From Rheum nobile (taxonomy: Eukaryota > Streptophyta > Magnoliopsida > Caryophyllales > Polygonaceae): a DNA stretch of 64,000 nt. Both the position numbers and the translations under genes were made by a program. Below, in pieces: positions 32,355-44,263 of the stretch (position 1 is its first letter; the number at the start of each line of letters is the position of its first letter). The notes beneath the pieces were generated by a model. The model was not told the origin of the DNA, did no database searches, and saw only the letters and a program-made list of their open reading frames with translations. Location of the stretch: NCBI GenBank assembly GCA_027886185.1, contig WOAB01000093.1, positions 5,146,001 through 5,210,000 of the forward strand. Direction: 5' to 3'.

Positions 32355-32700
32355 CTTCAGTGCACAAATAAATGAACGTTAGGAGCTTATTTGTGAACCT
32401 TCTATATAGGTTATTCCAGAATGATCAGGGGACGTTAAGAGCTTTTTTTATTATTTTTCGTCTCTGATCGTTCTGGAATAGACAAGTATTGACGTTCACA
32501 TATAAGTACTAAATGTTCTATATTTTATGTCGTAAGGTTCATATATAACATGTTCATGTTCAAACACATGTCTTTGCACATTTAGAGCTTATTTGTGAAC
32601 TTCAGTGCACAAATAAATGAACGTTAAGAGCTTATTTGTGAACCTTCTATATAGGTTATTCCATAATGATCAGGGGACAAACGAGATCGCTTCACATGTT
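32355..32700. repeat. Direct repeats flanking a hairpin
   Basis: An 80-bp sequence starting CTTCAGTGCACAAATAAATG occurs at 32355-32434 and again at about 32599-32680. Between them, TATTCCAGAATGATCAGGGG pairs with CTCTGATCGTTCTGGAATA to form a hairpin near 32412-32482. No gene. Confidence 0.6.
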
Positions 32701-32867
32701 GTACGATAAGGGCTTGTTGTACATGATCCTCAATCCTACATACAAATCCAAAATTTCCTAATTATATACAAATCCAAAATTTCATAATTATATGGATAAT
32801 TGAGATACGAAACTATTGATCCAAAATTGATTTTAATATCAATATTGTCTAGATCTATTTTGTAATA

Positions 32868-33160
32868 CTCCCTCTGTATAAAAAATATTGTCATTCTAGA
32901 CTTTGACACACTTAGTAAGAAATACAATGATTACCCTATATATTCTCATAATTGTTTCTAAAAATTTACAATTATTTAATATCTCATCTCAATTGTAACC
33001 AATAAACATAGATAATTTGTATAAAAATAGTCAAAAAATACAATTTTTGATGTCAAACCTCGTAACTCACCAATAAATTATTGCCTAGACACCCAAAATG
33101 ACAATCTTTTCTCTACAAACATTTTGGGCTAAAATGACAATCTTTTCTATACGGAGGGAA
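32868..33160. mobile_element. Mariner-type (Stowaway-like) MITE, 293 bp
   Basis: Terminal inverted repeats CTCCCTCTGTATA and (reverse complement of the right end) TTCCCTCCGTATAG are flanked by TA on both sides (32866-32867 and 33161-33162). No ORF. The termini resemble those of the mariner element at 36153-40302, a possible source of transposase. Confidence 0.75.
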
Positions 33161-33472
33161 TATATAGATTGATTTTAATAATTATTAATATTTTTGATTC
33201 AATATATATGATGTAAAAACCCGTGTTTCACATCAGAATTACACTAGTGATAAAAAAATTATGTAATTTAGCTTACTCCTATTAGTTGTAATTAGTGGTG
33301 GCGGACGCAGAGGGCAGAAGTACTCAACAAAATATTGTCTTCTCGGGTGATTGACTACAACAAGCCGATTTCTTTATCAGAGAAGCCAAGAACTAGCGCC
33401 AAAACCGTAGATTCTCCAAAGGTTAGGGAACACAGCCGCTCAATCATTTAGAAGTTCATGTCATAAAATATA

Positions 33473-34041
33473 CAGGAATTCCGTGAGATAACCCTAAGGT
33501 TTTGCGAATTTCGTGTGGTGTCCACATGTTTCAACTATTCCGCGTGGTAACCCTCAACTCTTTTAAAGTTCCGTCAAATAACCCTATGTTACTTAAATCG
33601 TTAAAAGAACTGTTAAATTATTATTTTTTAAGGTAAAAAAGTTGTTATTTGATTTTATAAGAAAAGAAAAAACAAAAACAAATGTTAATAATTAATATCA
33701 CACATAAAAAAATGAAAAACAAAAGAAAAAAATTTAAATTTGGGACTTGGGTAGTGCATATTCTCCTATCTAATAAAGCTTGTACTCGTTTCATAACATT
33801 TGTTTCTTTTGTTTTTTGTTTTTTATGTGTGATATTAGTTATTAAGATTTTCCTTTAAAAAAATTCAAATAACAAGTTTTTTACCTTAAAAAATAATAAT
33901 TTAACAATTCTTTTAACGATTCAAGTAACTAAGGGTTATTTGGCGGAATTTTTAAAAAGTTGAGGGTTACCACGCAGAATAGTTCAAACATGTGGGCGCC
34001 TCGCAGAATTTGCAAAATCTCAGGGTTACCTCGCGAAATTC
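33473..34041. mobile_element. Fold-back MITE with long inverted arms
   Basis: Imperfect inverted arms of about 230-250 bp start GAATTCCGTGAGATAACCC and (reverse complement) GAATTTCGCGAGGTAACCC. A short central loop lies near 33740-33790. The flanks are TCATAAAATATA at 33461-33472 and 34042-34053. Long arms and a long target duplication suggest a Mutator-like relative, though 12 bp exceeds the usual 9. Confidence 0.75.
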
Positions 34042-34196
34042 TCATAAAATATATTAGAACATAGTAATAAAATGAATTTTACATTAATTTTCAAAATTAA
34101 CAGTTATTTGTGAGCAAATTGTATTTTAATATATAACACTTATTAGAAAATAAATTAATCTACCATATAATTACTAAACCACAACCTAACTAGGCC

Positions 34197-34232
34197 CAGT
34201 GTTCTAAAACTCATTAGGCAGGAGCAGAGCAG

Positions 34233-34267
<35 letters not shown>

Positions 34268-34660
34268 GGCAAATAAAAAATTAATGCCTAATCTATTTGA
34301 TTATCCGACACTTTTCTTCCAAATCCATTAAGTTTAAAAACTATGTTATGACGAGGTTTGATGTTTTATTATGAGCTTTATTTTACAAAGTCAAACCCAA
34401 ACTTTGCCCTAAACTCTCTCTATGTTGTCAAAATTTAAAAACAAACAAAATTGGCTAGAGTTTCACTATTCTTCACAACAACCATCATTTCTCTGCATCT
34501 GTCAATCTCCTAAGATGTTGGTGCTTCCAGCATCTGCGTCTTCCTCTCACCTAGGCGGCCCTAGGCAGGGGATGACCGCCTAGCGTCCAGACTAGGCCAC
34601 ATGTGCTTTCCACAATACGCCACCTCACTATTTGACACACGTTCTAAAAGCAGGCTTTCA
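34197..34660. repeat. Possible hAT-related fragment with CTAGGCG words
   Basis: It starts CAGTGTTCTAAAAC and contains AGGCGG/CTAGG words near 34548-34605, as in a common plant hAT-type MITE family. No matching right terminus was found. Confidence 0.25.
34236..34264 (+). repeat. Homopolymer run of 29 G
   Basis: An uninterrupted G tract in AT-rich DNA. Confidence 0.9.
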
Positions 34661-34816
34661 GAAAATTTCACCTAATTATTATTTTTCAGTTGTAGTTATA
34701 TTTGGTCATCATATCTGAAAATATTATTATGAACAAATTTATGTATACATAATTTACAAAAGAGAGAAGTATCTCCAAATGATAAGATCAAATCAATCTT
34801 TGACAATCTTCTAACT

Positions 34817-35268
34817 AGGGGTGTTCATCCGGTCCGATGGACCGGATTTTTTCAAAATGTTTGATCGGACCTATTCGGTCCGGTCCGGTCCGGTTTCGGT
34901 CTAGGACCGGTTTAGACTGGTCCGGTCTAGGACCGGTTTAGACCGGTCCTTATTTTAAAAAATAAATAAATTAAATTCTTATTTAATATCTAAAAAAAAT
35001 ATATAAAAAACATTTATACTCCTAATTTATTAAATTAAGAAAAATATCTAAAAAAAAAATATTTAAACTCCTAATTTATTTATTTATTTAAAAAAAAAAA
35101 ATCCAGTCCACCGGTCCGGACCGGTTAAAATCCGGGTTTGGACCGGACCGGACCCAGATTAATGGAAAAACATGGACCGGAGACCAGACCGTAATTTCAC
35201 CGGTCCGGTCTTTTCCGGTCCGGTCTGGTCCGGTCCATTTTTCCGGTCCGGGTTGTTTTTGAACAACC
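34817..35268. mobile_element. CCGGTCC-rich MITE (about 450 bp)
   Basis: Starts AGGGGTGTTCATCCGGTCC and ends CCGGTCCGGGTTGTTTTTGAACAACC, giving short inverted termini of the GGGGTGTTCA type. Many CCGGTCC/GGACCGG words are concentrated in both ends, with an AT-rich centre. The target duplication is not resolved; a hAT-type origin is a guess. Confidence 0.5.
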
Positions 35269-36150
35269 AACAATGGTTTGATCAAATAGAATTACAACTG
35301 TAAAATAAAGGTACCCAAGATATTTAAGGGATAACATTTTTAATTATTTTAAAATCAAATTACAATAAAAATTCTACCATTCTTCTTTCCTATTTCTTTT
35401 TTGAGCACATATCTTTCTAATTTCGTGAAAAAAAAAATGTTTCCTCCATTTAAACTCAAACATTCTTCTTTTCAAGTGCACCTCTATTTCTCCCCGGTTT
35501 TTTTAGTAGACATAAATTTTTATATTACAATACTTGTATTATAATTTTATTTATATTTTCACTGATTATAAGTATTTATACATTAATCAACTATATATTA
35601 TATATAATTGTTTTGTCTAAATGTGAGAACGATAAACAAATCTCGTGCAAGGCATGAGAACTAAGCTAGTGTATGACTAATATAAATAAACATATACTAT
35701 AAACCAATATTTATAATTTACTATTCTATTTGATTATATTCATTGATATAGTAAAAATTGAAATTGATTATCATTCCCTTTTCTATTAGGAAAAATATAA
35801 CGGATTAATTAGTTATTTATTAGAAAAGATATAAAATCATTAAGACAAATTTCATATAATACCCTAAAAAATTTATTATTTTTACCAAGTGTCATAACCC
35901 ATTTTTAGTTACATTCTTTCTAACTAACAAAGTTAATTAAAGTGTATAATAAGGAAGGGAATATGTAGACCTGAGCAAACTTGAATTCGGGTTTGACCGG
36001 GGACGGGCTTTGATCAAAAGTCCAGCGCTTTTATCCAAGCTAGATACGAATGAGGCAGAGATTTGGAATACGAAGGGTCGCCTGGGCATCCGGACCGGGT
36101 AGCCTATAGGATCCTGATTTTTTTTAGTTAAAAGAGCTAAGTAAAACATG
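35269..36150. other. AT-rich non-coding DNA
   Basis: No supported gene. A GC-richer patch near 35970-36115 encodes nothing recognisable. Confidence 0.5.
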
Positions 36151-36528
36151 TACTCCCTCTATCCCAATATATAAGCAACATTTGAAATTTTGCACTATTA
36201 TTAAGGAGAAATAGTTGCTCAGGACAAGTACAATAGTTGCTCAGAAAAGTACATCAAAATTGCAGGGGACTGAACTTGACAACTGGAGATAATTAAGCTA
36301 AACCCATACATATTCCCTGCAAATCCCATGGTTGATATTTTCAATCAATAGAAACACAGGATTAGGGTCACACAGATTGCCAATTCTCAGCTAAACCCTT
36401 ACATATTCACTGCAAAACCAACCATTTACTCTACATCACTGCAACTCTTACATATTCTCTCCAAAAAATATCATTTCATCTCTGTTCAAAAGCATTTAAG
36501 TTTCACAACAACATCACTGCCTGCTCCT

Positions 36529-38180
36529 ATGTCTTTAGACTTTAATCTTAATATTCCAGCTCTGTTTCCACATGATGATGTAGACCAGCTACATGATTTT
36601 CTGACCGATGATGAAGAAATGGAAGAAGATGAAGTTATGTTTGATCTCAACCAGTCAGTTGGGGACATGGAAGAAGATGAAGTTCTCTTTGATCTCAACC
36701 AAGAACCAGAAACAGAGGCAACATAGGCAACAATTCATGCAGAAACAGAGCATCACAGTGAGGCAACAAGTCATCACCAGACAAACAGAAGCAGGCTCAG
36801 CAGTGAACAAAGAATGAACATTTTGGTGTGGCTTGTAGCCAAATCAGTAAATGGAAAGCTACAACATGGTGCAATGAATGCTGCTGCATCACAATTTAAT
36901 GTATCAAGATGGTGCATAAGCAACATATGGAGCATAGGCAAGAGACAGAGGGATGTAAACCAAACATACAATCTCACATCAAAATATCATAACTCAGGTA
37001 GAAAGAGAGTTCAAGTATCAGTTGAGTCTATTACAAATATGAATATGGGGGAGAGATCATGCATCAGAGATTTAGCAAGCAACCTTAACATATCAAAGAG
37101 CACAGCTCATAGAATGATCAAGAGGGGAGAAATCAAGCCACACACAAATCCACTCCATCCAGGATTGAATGACAACAACAAAGTGACAAGACTGGATTGG
37201 GTGCTAAGGCTACTACAAGGTGATACAGCAGAAACAAAGAGAATATATTATCCAATGTATGACTTTGTTCATTTGGATGAGAAATGGTTTTATTTGAGCA
37301 AGAAGTCACACAGGGTCTATCTAGCACAACATGAGAAAGGCAAATACAGAGCAGTTAGTTCAAGCAAGTTCATTCCAAAAGTAATGTTCACTACTGCAGT
37401 AGCTAGACCAAGGTTCAATTCAGAAGGGCAATGTACCTTTGATGGAAAAATTGGTATTTTTCAATTCACATACACAGAGCCAGCAAAGAGATCATCAAAA
37501 AACAGACGAAAGGGGACATTGGTGACCAAGCTAGTTGAATCAGTAAACAAGAAGATGACAAGGAGTATGTTAATCAACCAAATAGTTCCAGCAATCAAGG
37601 CAGAGTGGCCACAAGATGGACATCACAAGGTGATATTTATACAACAGGACAATGCAAAAGCTCATATAACTCAACATGATGCAGAATGGCAACAGGTATA
37701 TCAAGAGGAAGGATTTACATTTATTTTGACTCAACAACCACCTAATAGCCATGATTTAAACATATTAGATCTAGGGTTTTTAGGAGCATTCAATCACCGA
37801 TGCACAAAAAGATGCTTAAGAATGTTGATCACATGTTAGATGCAGTTCATGAAGCATTTTATGAACTAGACTCTAAAAAATTAAGTAATGTGTGGATGAC
37901 ATTACAATATGTTATGCATGAAATACTCAAAAGAAAAGGGGGCAATAATTATGATGTTCCATATAATAATAAAAAGAGATTGGAAGCTCAAGGAATTATG
38001 CCAAGAGAAGTTCATGCACCAATGTGGGCAGTTATGGAAGCATGGGGCATTGTTCATGGGGGTGCACAAGGAATGCAAGAAGAAGCAGTTCCATCAAATG
38101 CACAACAACACAGAGAAGAAGGAACATCAGCTTATATAGAAGAAGAAACTCAAGAAGAAGAGCAGGATATTATTGTCTAG
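36529..38180 (+). pseudogene. Mariner-like transposase
   Basis: The frame from ATG 36529 starts with an acidic N-terminal segment (two DEVMFDLNQ/DEVLFDLNQ repeats). TAG at 36724-36726 (probably CAG) then interrupts it. Helix-turn-helix-like segments follow, then the catalytic domain: Asp in FVHLDEKWFY, Asp in FIQQDNAKAH, and a third Asp in NILDLGF after 39 intervening residues, the DD39D pattern of plant mariner-like transposases. One base is missing near 37789, so the last segment, starting near 37800 (LKNVDHMLDAVHEAFYEL and an acidic tail), is in another frame up to TAG 38178-38180. Two lesions in 550 codons indicate a fairly young inactive copy. It would act in the nucleus by cut-and-paste on the CTCCCTC termini and TA targets. 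Confidence 0.9.
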
Positions 38181-38419
38181 ACTAGCAAATATTTTGCACA
38201 ACAAATGTTTTGTAAGCATGCAAGTACATAGCAAATATTTTGCACATCACTATATTTTGTAATCATGCAGGAACATAGTAAATCTTAAAAGCATGAAATC
38301 TTAAAAGCATCTTTTGTAAGCATGCATGAACATTGTAAGTCTTGTAATCATGCAAGTTCATCACTGACATCACTGAACATCAAAAGTCAAACAATAAAAA
38401 CAACCTTTATAACCTAAGA

Positions 38420-38850
38420 AACATTTAACAATTTAATCTCAGATGTCCTCAATCATCACTGACACAAGCCCATTAACAAAAACTAAGAATACCATAAGCC
38501 TCATTCAGTCATATCAACCGGTTTCTCATAGGACATTAATGTAGTGAATTACATGAAGTTGCATCTCATTTTAAGAAGACTTCATCCTTGATTATAGACT
38601 TATAATCTCAGTTGTCCCCAATCATCACTAATACAACTACATTTTCACAACACTAACATACCCATAAGCCACATTCAGTCAATATAAACTGGTTTCTTAT
38701 GGCAACTTAATATAGTCAATTTACATGAGCATGCATCTTAGTATTCAAAGACTTCATCATTGATTATCAATACAAAAACTTAGATGTCCCCAAGCATCAC
38801 TGACACAAGGCCATTTACACAACACTAACATAACAACATCAGAAACCAGG
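38420..38850. repeat. About 170-bp tandem repeat, three copies
   Basis: CTCAGATGTCCTCAATCATC-type sequence recurs near 38437, 38606 and 38780, with the intervening CATAAGCC...CATTCAGTC and ACTTCATC blocks also repeated. Inside the mariner element. Confidence 0.75.
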
Positions 38851-38859
38851 TAATTACAA

Positions 38860-39280
38860 GAGCATTTGCAGATCAATGAACAAGACAGAAACCAGGTAAA
38901 TCAATGAACAAGAGCATTTGCAGATTTTACATATACAAGACAGAAACCAGGTAATCATGCTTATAAAAGGGGCCTTAACATGATAAACAAGACAACAACA
39001 GAGGTCAACATCATAACCAAAGCATGCATACAACAACAGCAACAGAAATGTCTAAAAACATCAGCATCCAGAGCATCCAGAGCATGCATACAACAACATC
39101 AGATAACCAGAGCATCTAGAACATGCATACAACAACAACAACAAAGTAAAAATCAACAACAATAGAGTAAAATTCATCCATCAACATCCAGAGCATGCAA
39201 ATAGAACATGCAAATTGAACATGTAATCAAAATCAACAGCAATAGAGTAACCAAATTGAACATGCAATCAACAGAGGACA
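38860..39280. repeat. CAACAA / CATGCATACAACAACA simple repeats
   Basis: Short overlapping direct repeats (CAGAGCATGCATACAACAAC, AATTGAACATG). No ORF of interest. Confidence 0.6.
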
Positions 39281-39291
39281 GAGTTTAGAAG

Positions 39292-39594
39292 TCAACCATC
39301 GGATTCATCATCAGAGATTATAATAATCTCAACCTCATGTGGGATATTTTTTCTAGAGGGCCCTCCTTTCTCCGGGGACTTAGAGGGCTGATCTACAACT
39401 TCTTCATCCAGCTTGGCCATCGGAGCACATCCACCCTCAACAGTATCTTCGGAGTAATGGGGACTGAAGTTGTGAACTCCTTGGCACTGCTTTCCCCATT
39501 CATACTTAGGGTATTGAGAGCAGACAGAAGGAGGTTTCTTCTGCTTCGAGGGCGCCATGCCATCTTCAGAGCTTGTTGTCCAATGGAAGCTCAT
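39292..39594 (-). CDS. Small ORF near the mariner right end, with a SUMO-interacting-like motif
   Basis: The minus-strand frame from ATG 39594 gives about 100 codons; a second ATG lies at 39557 (MAPSKQKKPP). It has a KWGKQ-like basic segment, a Cys/His-containing stretch (CSQYPKYEWGKQCQGVHNF), a KSPEKGGPS linker, and ends VEIIIISDDESDG. A run of Ile followed by Ser and acidic residues is the usual form of a SUMO-interacting motif. The frame extends upstream into a tandem repeat, which I do not count as coding. I do not recognise the protein. It could be an accessory gene of the element, a captured fragment, or chance. Confidence 0.35.
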   Translation of the reverse strand: MSFHWTTSSEDGMAPSKQKKPPSVCSQYPKYEWGKQCQGVHNFSPHYSEDTVEGGCAPMAKLDEEVVDQPSKSPEKGGPSRKNIPHEVEIIIISDDESDG

Positions 39595-39599
39595 TCTCA

Positions 39600-39870
39600 G
39601 AAACCAAGATCTAGAGGACACGATCCAGAGATGATGAAGAAGAGGAGATGAGATCCAGAGATGATGAAGAAGAGGAGACGAGATCCAGAAACCAAGATCC
39701 ACCCATAAATATCAACAAACCAAGATCCAGAGATGATGAAGAAGAGGAGACGAGATCTAGAAACCAAGATCCAGAAACCAAGATCCACCCACAAATATCA
39801 ACAAACCAAGATCCAGAGATGATGAAGAAGAGGAGACGAGATCTAGAAACCAAGATCCACCCACAACGAG
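39600..39870. repeat. Minisatellite of GATCCAGAGATGATGAAGAA units
   Basis: Tandem and nested direct repeats of GATCCAGAGATGATGAAGAA and AACCAAGATCCACCCA-type blocks. They lie inside the mariner element next to the small ORF. Confidence 0.85.
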
Positions 39871-40304
39871 CTCTGAAGATTAGGGTTTGAGTGTGAGAGA
39901 GAGAGATTAGGGTTTGAGTGTGAGTGTAAGAGAGAGGGAAGATAAGAGCGGTGAGACTACAAATGAGATTAGGGTTTGAGTGTGAGGGAGAGAGGGCAGA
40001 TGGGAGATTAGAGAGTTCGAGAGAGAGGGCATTCAAAGAGTGATTTCTGGTGAGTGTGAGAGAGAGAGAGTTATGGGAGAGAGAGTGATTTATGGGGGGG
40101 GAGAGTAATAAATGTAATGATGTGGGTAGGTAAGGGGTGAGAATAAAACAAAATATGATAGGATAGATTGGGCAAATGTAGAAAATTTAGGAGGGTAATA
40201 TGGGAAATATTTATGGATATAAATGGAAAGAAAAGTAAATGTGGTGAACTTTTTGGGACGCCCAAAATGGAAAATGTAGCTTATATTATGGGACGGAGGG
40301 AGTA

Positions 40305-41199
40305 TTATATTTATCTTATCTTCTTCATCTTTAACATATAAAAGTAAATAATAACAACAACCACCACGACAACACCACCACCACTACTGTAAGAACAACC
40401 ACCACCACCATCAACAACAAGAAAGTTTGGTGGAGACTTGTTCGAAAATGAACATGGAACCAAAAAAACACCAACCAACAATGAGCAATACTTATTTCCC
40501 CTACTCGTTTTGAAAGGAGGAAACCCCTCTGTTCATTCTAAAGGAGGTGACCCCTCTAAAAACATGAACAAAGGCGATTAAAACAAGAGTGAGTAGCTCA
40601 CAGTACCAAATGAAAAATCAATTAGCGATAAGCTCAATCACTATTGTATTCAAACGAGAGAAGCTCAATCTTTACGACTCAAAGGGACTAAAAAAACCAC
40701 AAAACCCTATATCCATAAACTCAAACCTAATTTCATCAACAACAATCCAAGTAATAACAACATCAACAACAATTAAAGCTAACAAAAACAACATCAACAA
40801 AATAAATTTGTGGATTTCTGTTTGAGTTCATCCCTTCCTCGGGATTATTCTCTCTCCTCAGATTTTCCCCAATTTGATTATCTAATCCCTAACCCTAGCC
40901 ACCGGAATCCTCAACTGCTTCGCCTTTCTTCTCCATGTATGGTGTCCCCTAATCTCCAAACAAACAACCAAAAGTTGAAATCTGACTTATTACTCCAGCC
41001 CCAAGCACCAATACCTGGATCTCTTCCTCCAATAGCCTCAGATTCGCTCGACTCTCATTAGATCCGCAACTCATTCCTCTCCAACATGTCGAACTCTTTG
41101 GATCTGGTCCTCAATCGCGTCGAACTGCGTCCATTTGTGACACCCTGGTTAGCGGTCATTCTCGATTGATTCACTCTCCTTCCTTACATGCTTTGCAAT
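40305..41199. other. Intergenic DNA with an unassigned ORF
   Basis: CAA/CCA-rich simple repeats occupy 40350-40420 and 40730-40805. An 83-codon plus-strand frame at 40810-41061 is Ser/Pro/Leu-rich and matches nothing I know. It is probably chance. Confidence 0.4.
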
Positions 41200-41807
41200 G
41201 AGACTGTGATACCCCGTATTTCTGTAAGGTTATTTTGGGAATTTTCCCGAGTACCCGTTTCGTACGTCGGATTTAATTCAGATAGTTTGAGACATTCTGT
41301 AATGTGCTCTGCCTCTGTAATATTTTTCTCAGAGAAATAACATACAGTCGACGCATTTTGGGAGTTAATACTCGTTCGTGTACGAATATATTTAACACGG
41401 GGTTAAGATTATTGCCCAAGAGTTATCATCCAATGGGCACTAAAGTACAAGTTTGTTACCCTAAGGTTTTTATCCAAGAGGCAAAGTGCAAGGTTATTAC
41501 CCAAGGGATGGGAAGGAAGCTTCCTATCACCTTCCTCCCCCTTGGATTTGCCTATATAAGGATAGCTTGGGAGGAAGAGAGAGGGCTAGTTTCATAAGCT
41601 CTCAAACTCTAAAAAACGCTCTCTTCGGGAAAGCTCAAGTCGAACGTCGGAGCTTGTTTGGTGTCGTTTTCGGTGGCCAAGAGAAGCTTGGGAGGCCCTT
41701 AGAAGCCTAGAAACCAAGAAAGGCGAAAGACGAGCCGAACCGATCGTCGAGGGTGAGTTTTTCCTCTCGTATTTCAGTTTCTATTTAGCGACGACGACCA
41801 CCGGATA

Positions 41808-41985
41808 GAGGCGGAGACCGCCGGCTTGAAGGCGGCGACCGCCGGCCAGAACACGACGCCCGCCGTGATGAGCCCAGCGACCGCCGTGAAGATGTGGCCA
41901 CCGTCGTGAGGAGCCGTGAAGAGAGGCGCCCGTTGCATTTGGGCGGCGCCCGCCGCAGCTGAGGCGGCTCCCGCCGCAAGTTTGG
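41808..41985. repeat. GC-rich repeats in LTR copy C, cluster II
   Basis: Repeated GAGGCGG...GACCGCCG and GGCGCCCGCCG words with about 20-30 bp spacing. The position corresponds to cluster II of copies B and E, but the motif differs. Confidence 0.75.
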
Positions 41986-43125
41986 TTGTTGGCCGGTTGG
42001 TGTCGTGGCTTCCGTGGCCTTCGTTCGGGTTTCGTTTCCTTCGATTCCTTTCGTTCTTTCTTAAATCTGTATTGTTGTTTGTCGAATCTAACTTAGGGTT
42101 TCTTTGTGGGTCGATCCGAAGGAATCTGTGCTCCATATCTGTCCTTGTGTCGAGCCCGGAATCCCGTCGTTAGACTTCATTCAAACTCTGCGAATTCAGG
42201 CAAGTGGCGGTTCGCTCTTGCTCATCGTTCCATATTTACATTAATTATCAGTTGTTTATCTGAGTAATTAATTTGGAATGATTACTGTGTTTATCTGGAA
42301 TTGGTTTTATAAACTGTTTTGGAAACTGTAATAATGATATTAATAGGTTGTATATCTGTTAGAACAACGCTATTATTTATGTTTGCCTTGAGGGCATTTA
42401 TGTGGATTTATCCTGAACTATTGTTGTGCTCGAACTGTTAGTTAGCACGAGTATTCGTAGGAACGCCTGGACTCCAAGAGGTCCATTCGTTTCTTTATAA
42501 CTTGGGGAAAAGGGCGATCAAGACCCTACGATAGTAGAAGCTTGGACTCTGTGAGGTTCATTCCTTCGATATAAGTCCAGAGGCTTGGATTCTGTGAGGT
42601 CCATTCCTTAGTTGTATGTCCTGCGTGACAGAGCATATGTTTAAAAGCTTATAATGTAATGTGGGTTTTGGAATTTAATAAGATAAAGTGCCCGAGTGCA
42701 CATAATTAATATACCTTTGGCGAGTAGTGCAGCTAAGTAAATAGTGCAGCTAGGAAAGCTCGTCTCGACTTTTGATCAGAGTACGTTCTCTTTCTAATCT
42801 GGATTCGCTGTAAGCGGTGAGGTTGGTCGTGAACCGAAACATCTAAGTCAGGTTTTAAATCACTGATGTCTGATTCTTTAAACGTTCCAGATTTGTCATA
42901 TTTCCTTAAAGACTCAATCTCTTGGAGTCTCTTTTTGGGTCGATTTCTGTGAAGATTCAGTCTTCCAGAATCTTCTCTTGTGCATACCTCTTGTTTATTC
43001 CAGTAGGAGTATGATGGTTGACTATCGTCATCTGTTATTATTCGAGAAGCGATGAGTCTAACCTAATACGACTGCTTCGAACCACTCTGCTTTGTACCCT
43101 TGTATAGTCTATTCAGTAGACTAAC

Positions 43126-44263
43126 TGTAGGATCGTGATTGTTAGAAAATAACTTAAGGAACTCAGAATATGAATTCTAAGTTCCCTTCGCAGCGGAAAT
43201 AAACAATCAAACAAATAACAAATTCCTTATAGTGGAAACCTTTGATTGCCAACTAGCAATCCAGGATAAAAACCACTACCTTTCTTTCGAAAGGATTTCA
43301 AGGTCTACTTCTTGATTTCTTATCTCTTTTGGTTACAGCTTATCCTAGGAACAAACACACAGTTTCTTTGCCTTACACACAGTTAGGCAATCCTAGATAA
43401 CTTAACACAATCAATAATAAATCCAAGAAACAGACCTTCGCACCTAGGAACTATTACTTACAGTCACAGAAACTTAGCACTCAGCTCTTATCTTTCTTGA
43501 CTGGTTCCTCTTGATCTCGGTTTGCTTTGATGATCTTGTTTGAAGGTTCACACTTGATATTTGCTAATGAGTGTGACTCGTATTTCAGTGCATGAGAATA
43601 ACTCTCTTGAGTTAGTCTTCCTTTTATAGAGGATTCTTCGCAGCTTAATCCTCTCTGGGTTCCCACAGATTGAGCTTGCCCTAGGATTAGTGGTTCTCCT
43701 TGGTCCACGTTGTTCTTGGCATGTGCAAACAACCTAGGCAGCTCAGAATCTCTCTTGGTTGGTCAACTACCTCAGACGAGTCTTGCTATGTCGTTGTTCA
43801 AGTGCTTTCGTCTGAGGTTGAGCAAGCTGGGCGCTTGGGAACTGTCTTTTGGATAGTGACATCTCTATGTCCTGTCGCTTTCATCTTTTCTGTCCAAGGT
43901 TCAGCGTTTCTGGGTATCTTGTTGTTTTGTTCTGGACATTGGCAGACCTTTGGAAACTTCGGACAAGTCGTTTTCAACAACTTTTGTCCTAGGTTGTGTG
44001 TTCCCAGATTTCTCGGAAATCGCGGCCTTGCATGCTACCTTTCTGGGTACACTTGGGTTCCTCTGGGTTCCTTCTTCTGTCTTGTTCCTCTAGTTCTCTT
44101 TGTCATGTTTGGTTTTCTTGCCTTTGGTATATTCCTGTGGTTCCTTAAAACACATCTTTGAGATAAAACATTAGTATCATAATATTTGTCATCTTCAAAA
44201 GTAGAGAAACTGAGGAAAGGAACTCTCAGGGGAACCGAGGTTCCAGAGTTCCGTTTCCTTACA
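43126..44263 (-). repeat. Copia solo LTR nested in LTR copy C
   Basis: TGTAGGATCG...TTTCCTTACA, flanked by CTAAC at 43121-43125 and 44264-44268. The interrupted sequence matches copy B across the join (AGACTAACCAACCG). Blocks such as GCCAACTAGC and AAAACCACTACCTT resemble the SIRE-like LTR at 47467-48381 on the same strand, so it is a related copia family in minus orientation. Confidence 0.85.

Larger units (their letters stand above)
36153..40302 (+). mobile_element. Plant mariner-like element (4150 bp)
   Basis: Termini CTCCCTCTATCCCAATATATAAG and (reverse complement of the right end) CTCCCTCCGTCCCATAATATAAG are inverted repeats, flanked by TA at 36151-36152 and 40303-40304. It contains a decayed transposase (36529-38180), tandem repeats, and a small minus-strand ORF near the right end. 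Confidence 0.9.

Noticed and set aside
34641..34650. GTTCTAAAAG as the right terminus of a hAT-type element starting at 34197
   Set aside because: It is in direct and not inverted orientation relative to the left end.
43700..44161. A 153-codon hydrophobic plus-strand ORF as a membrane protein gene
   Set aside because: It lies wholly within a solo LTR with perfect target duplications and has no recognisable domain.
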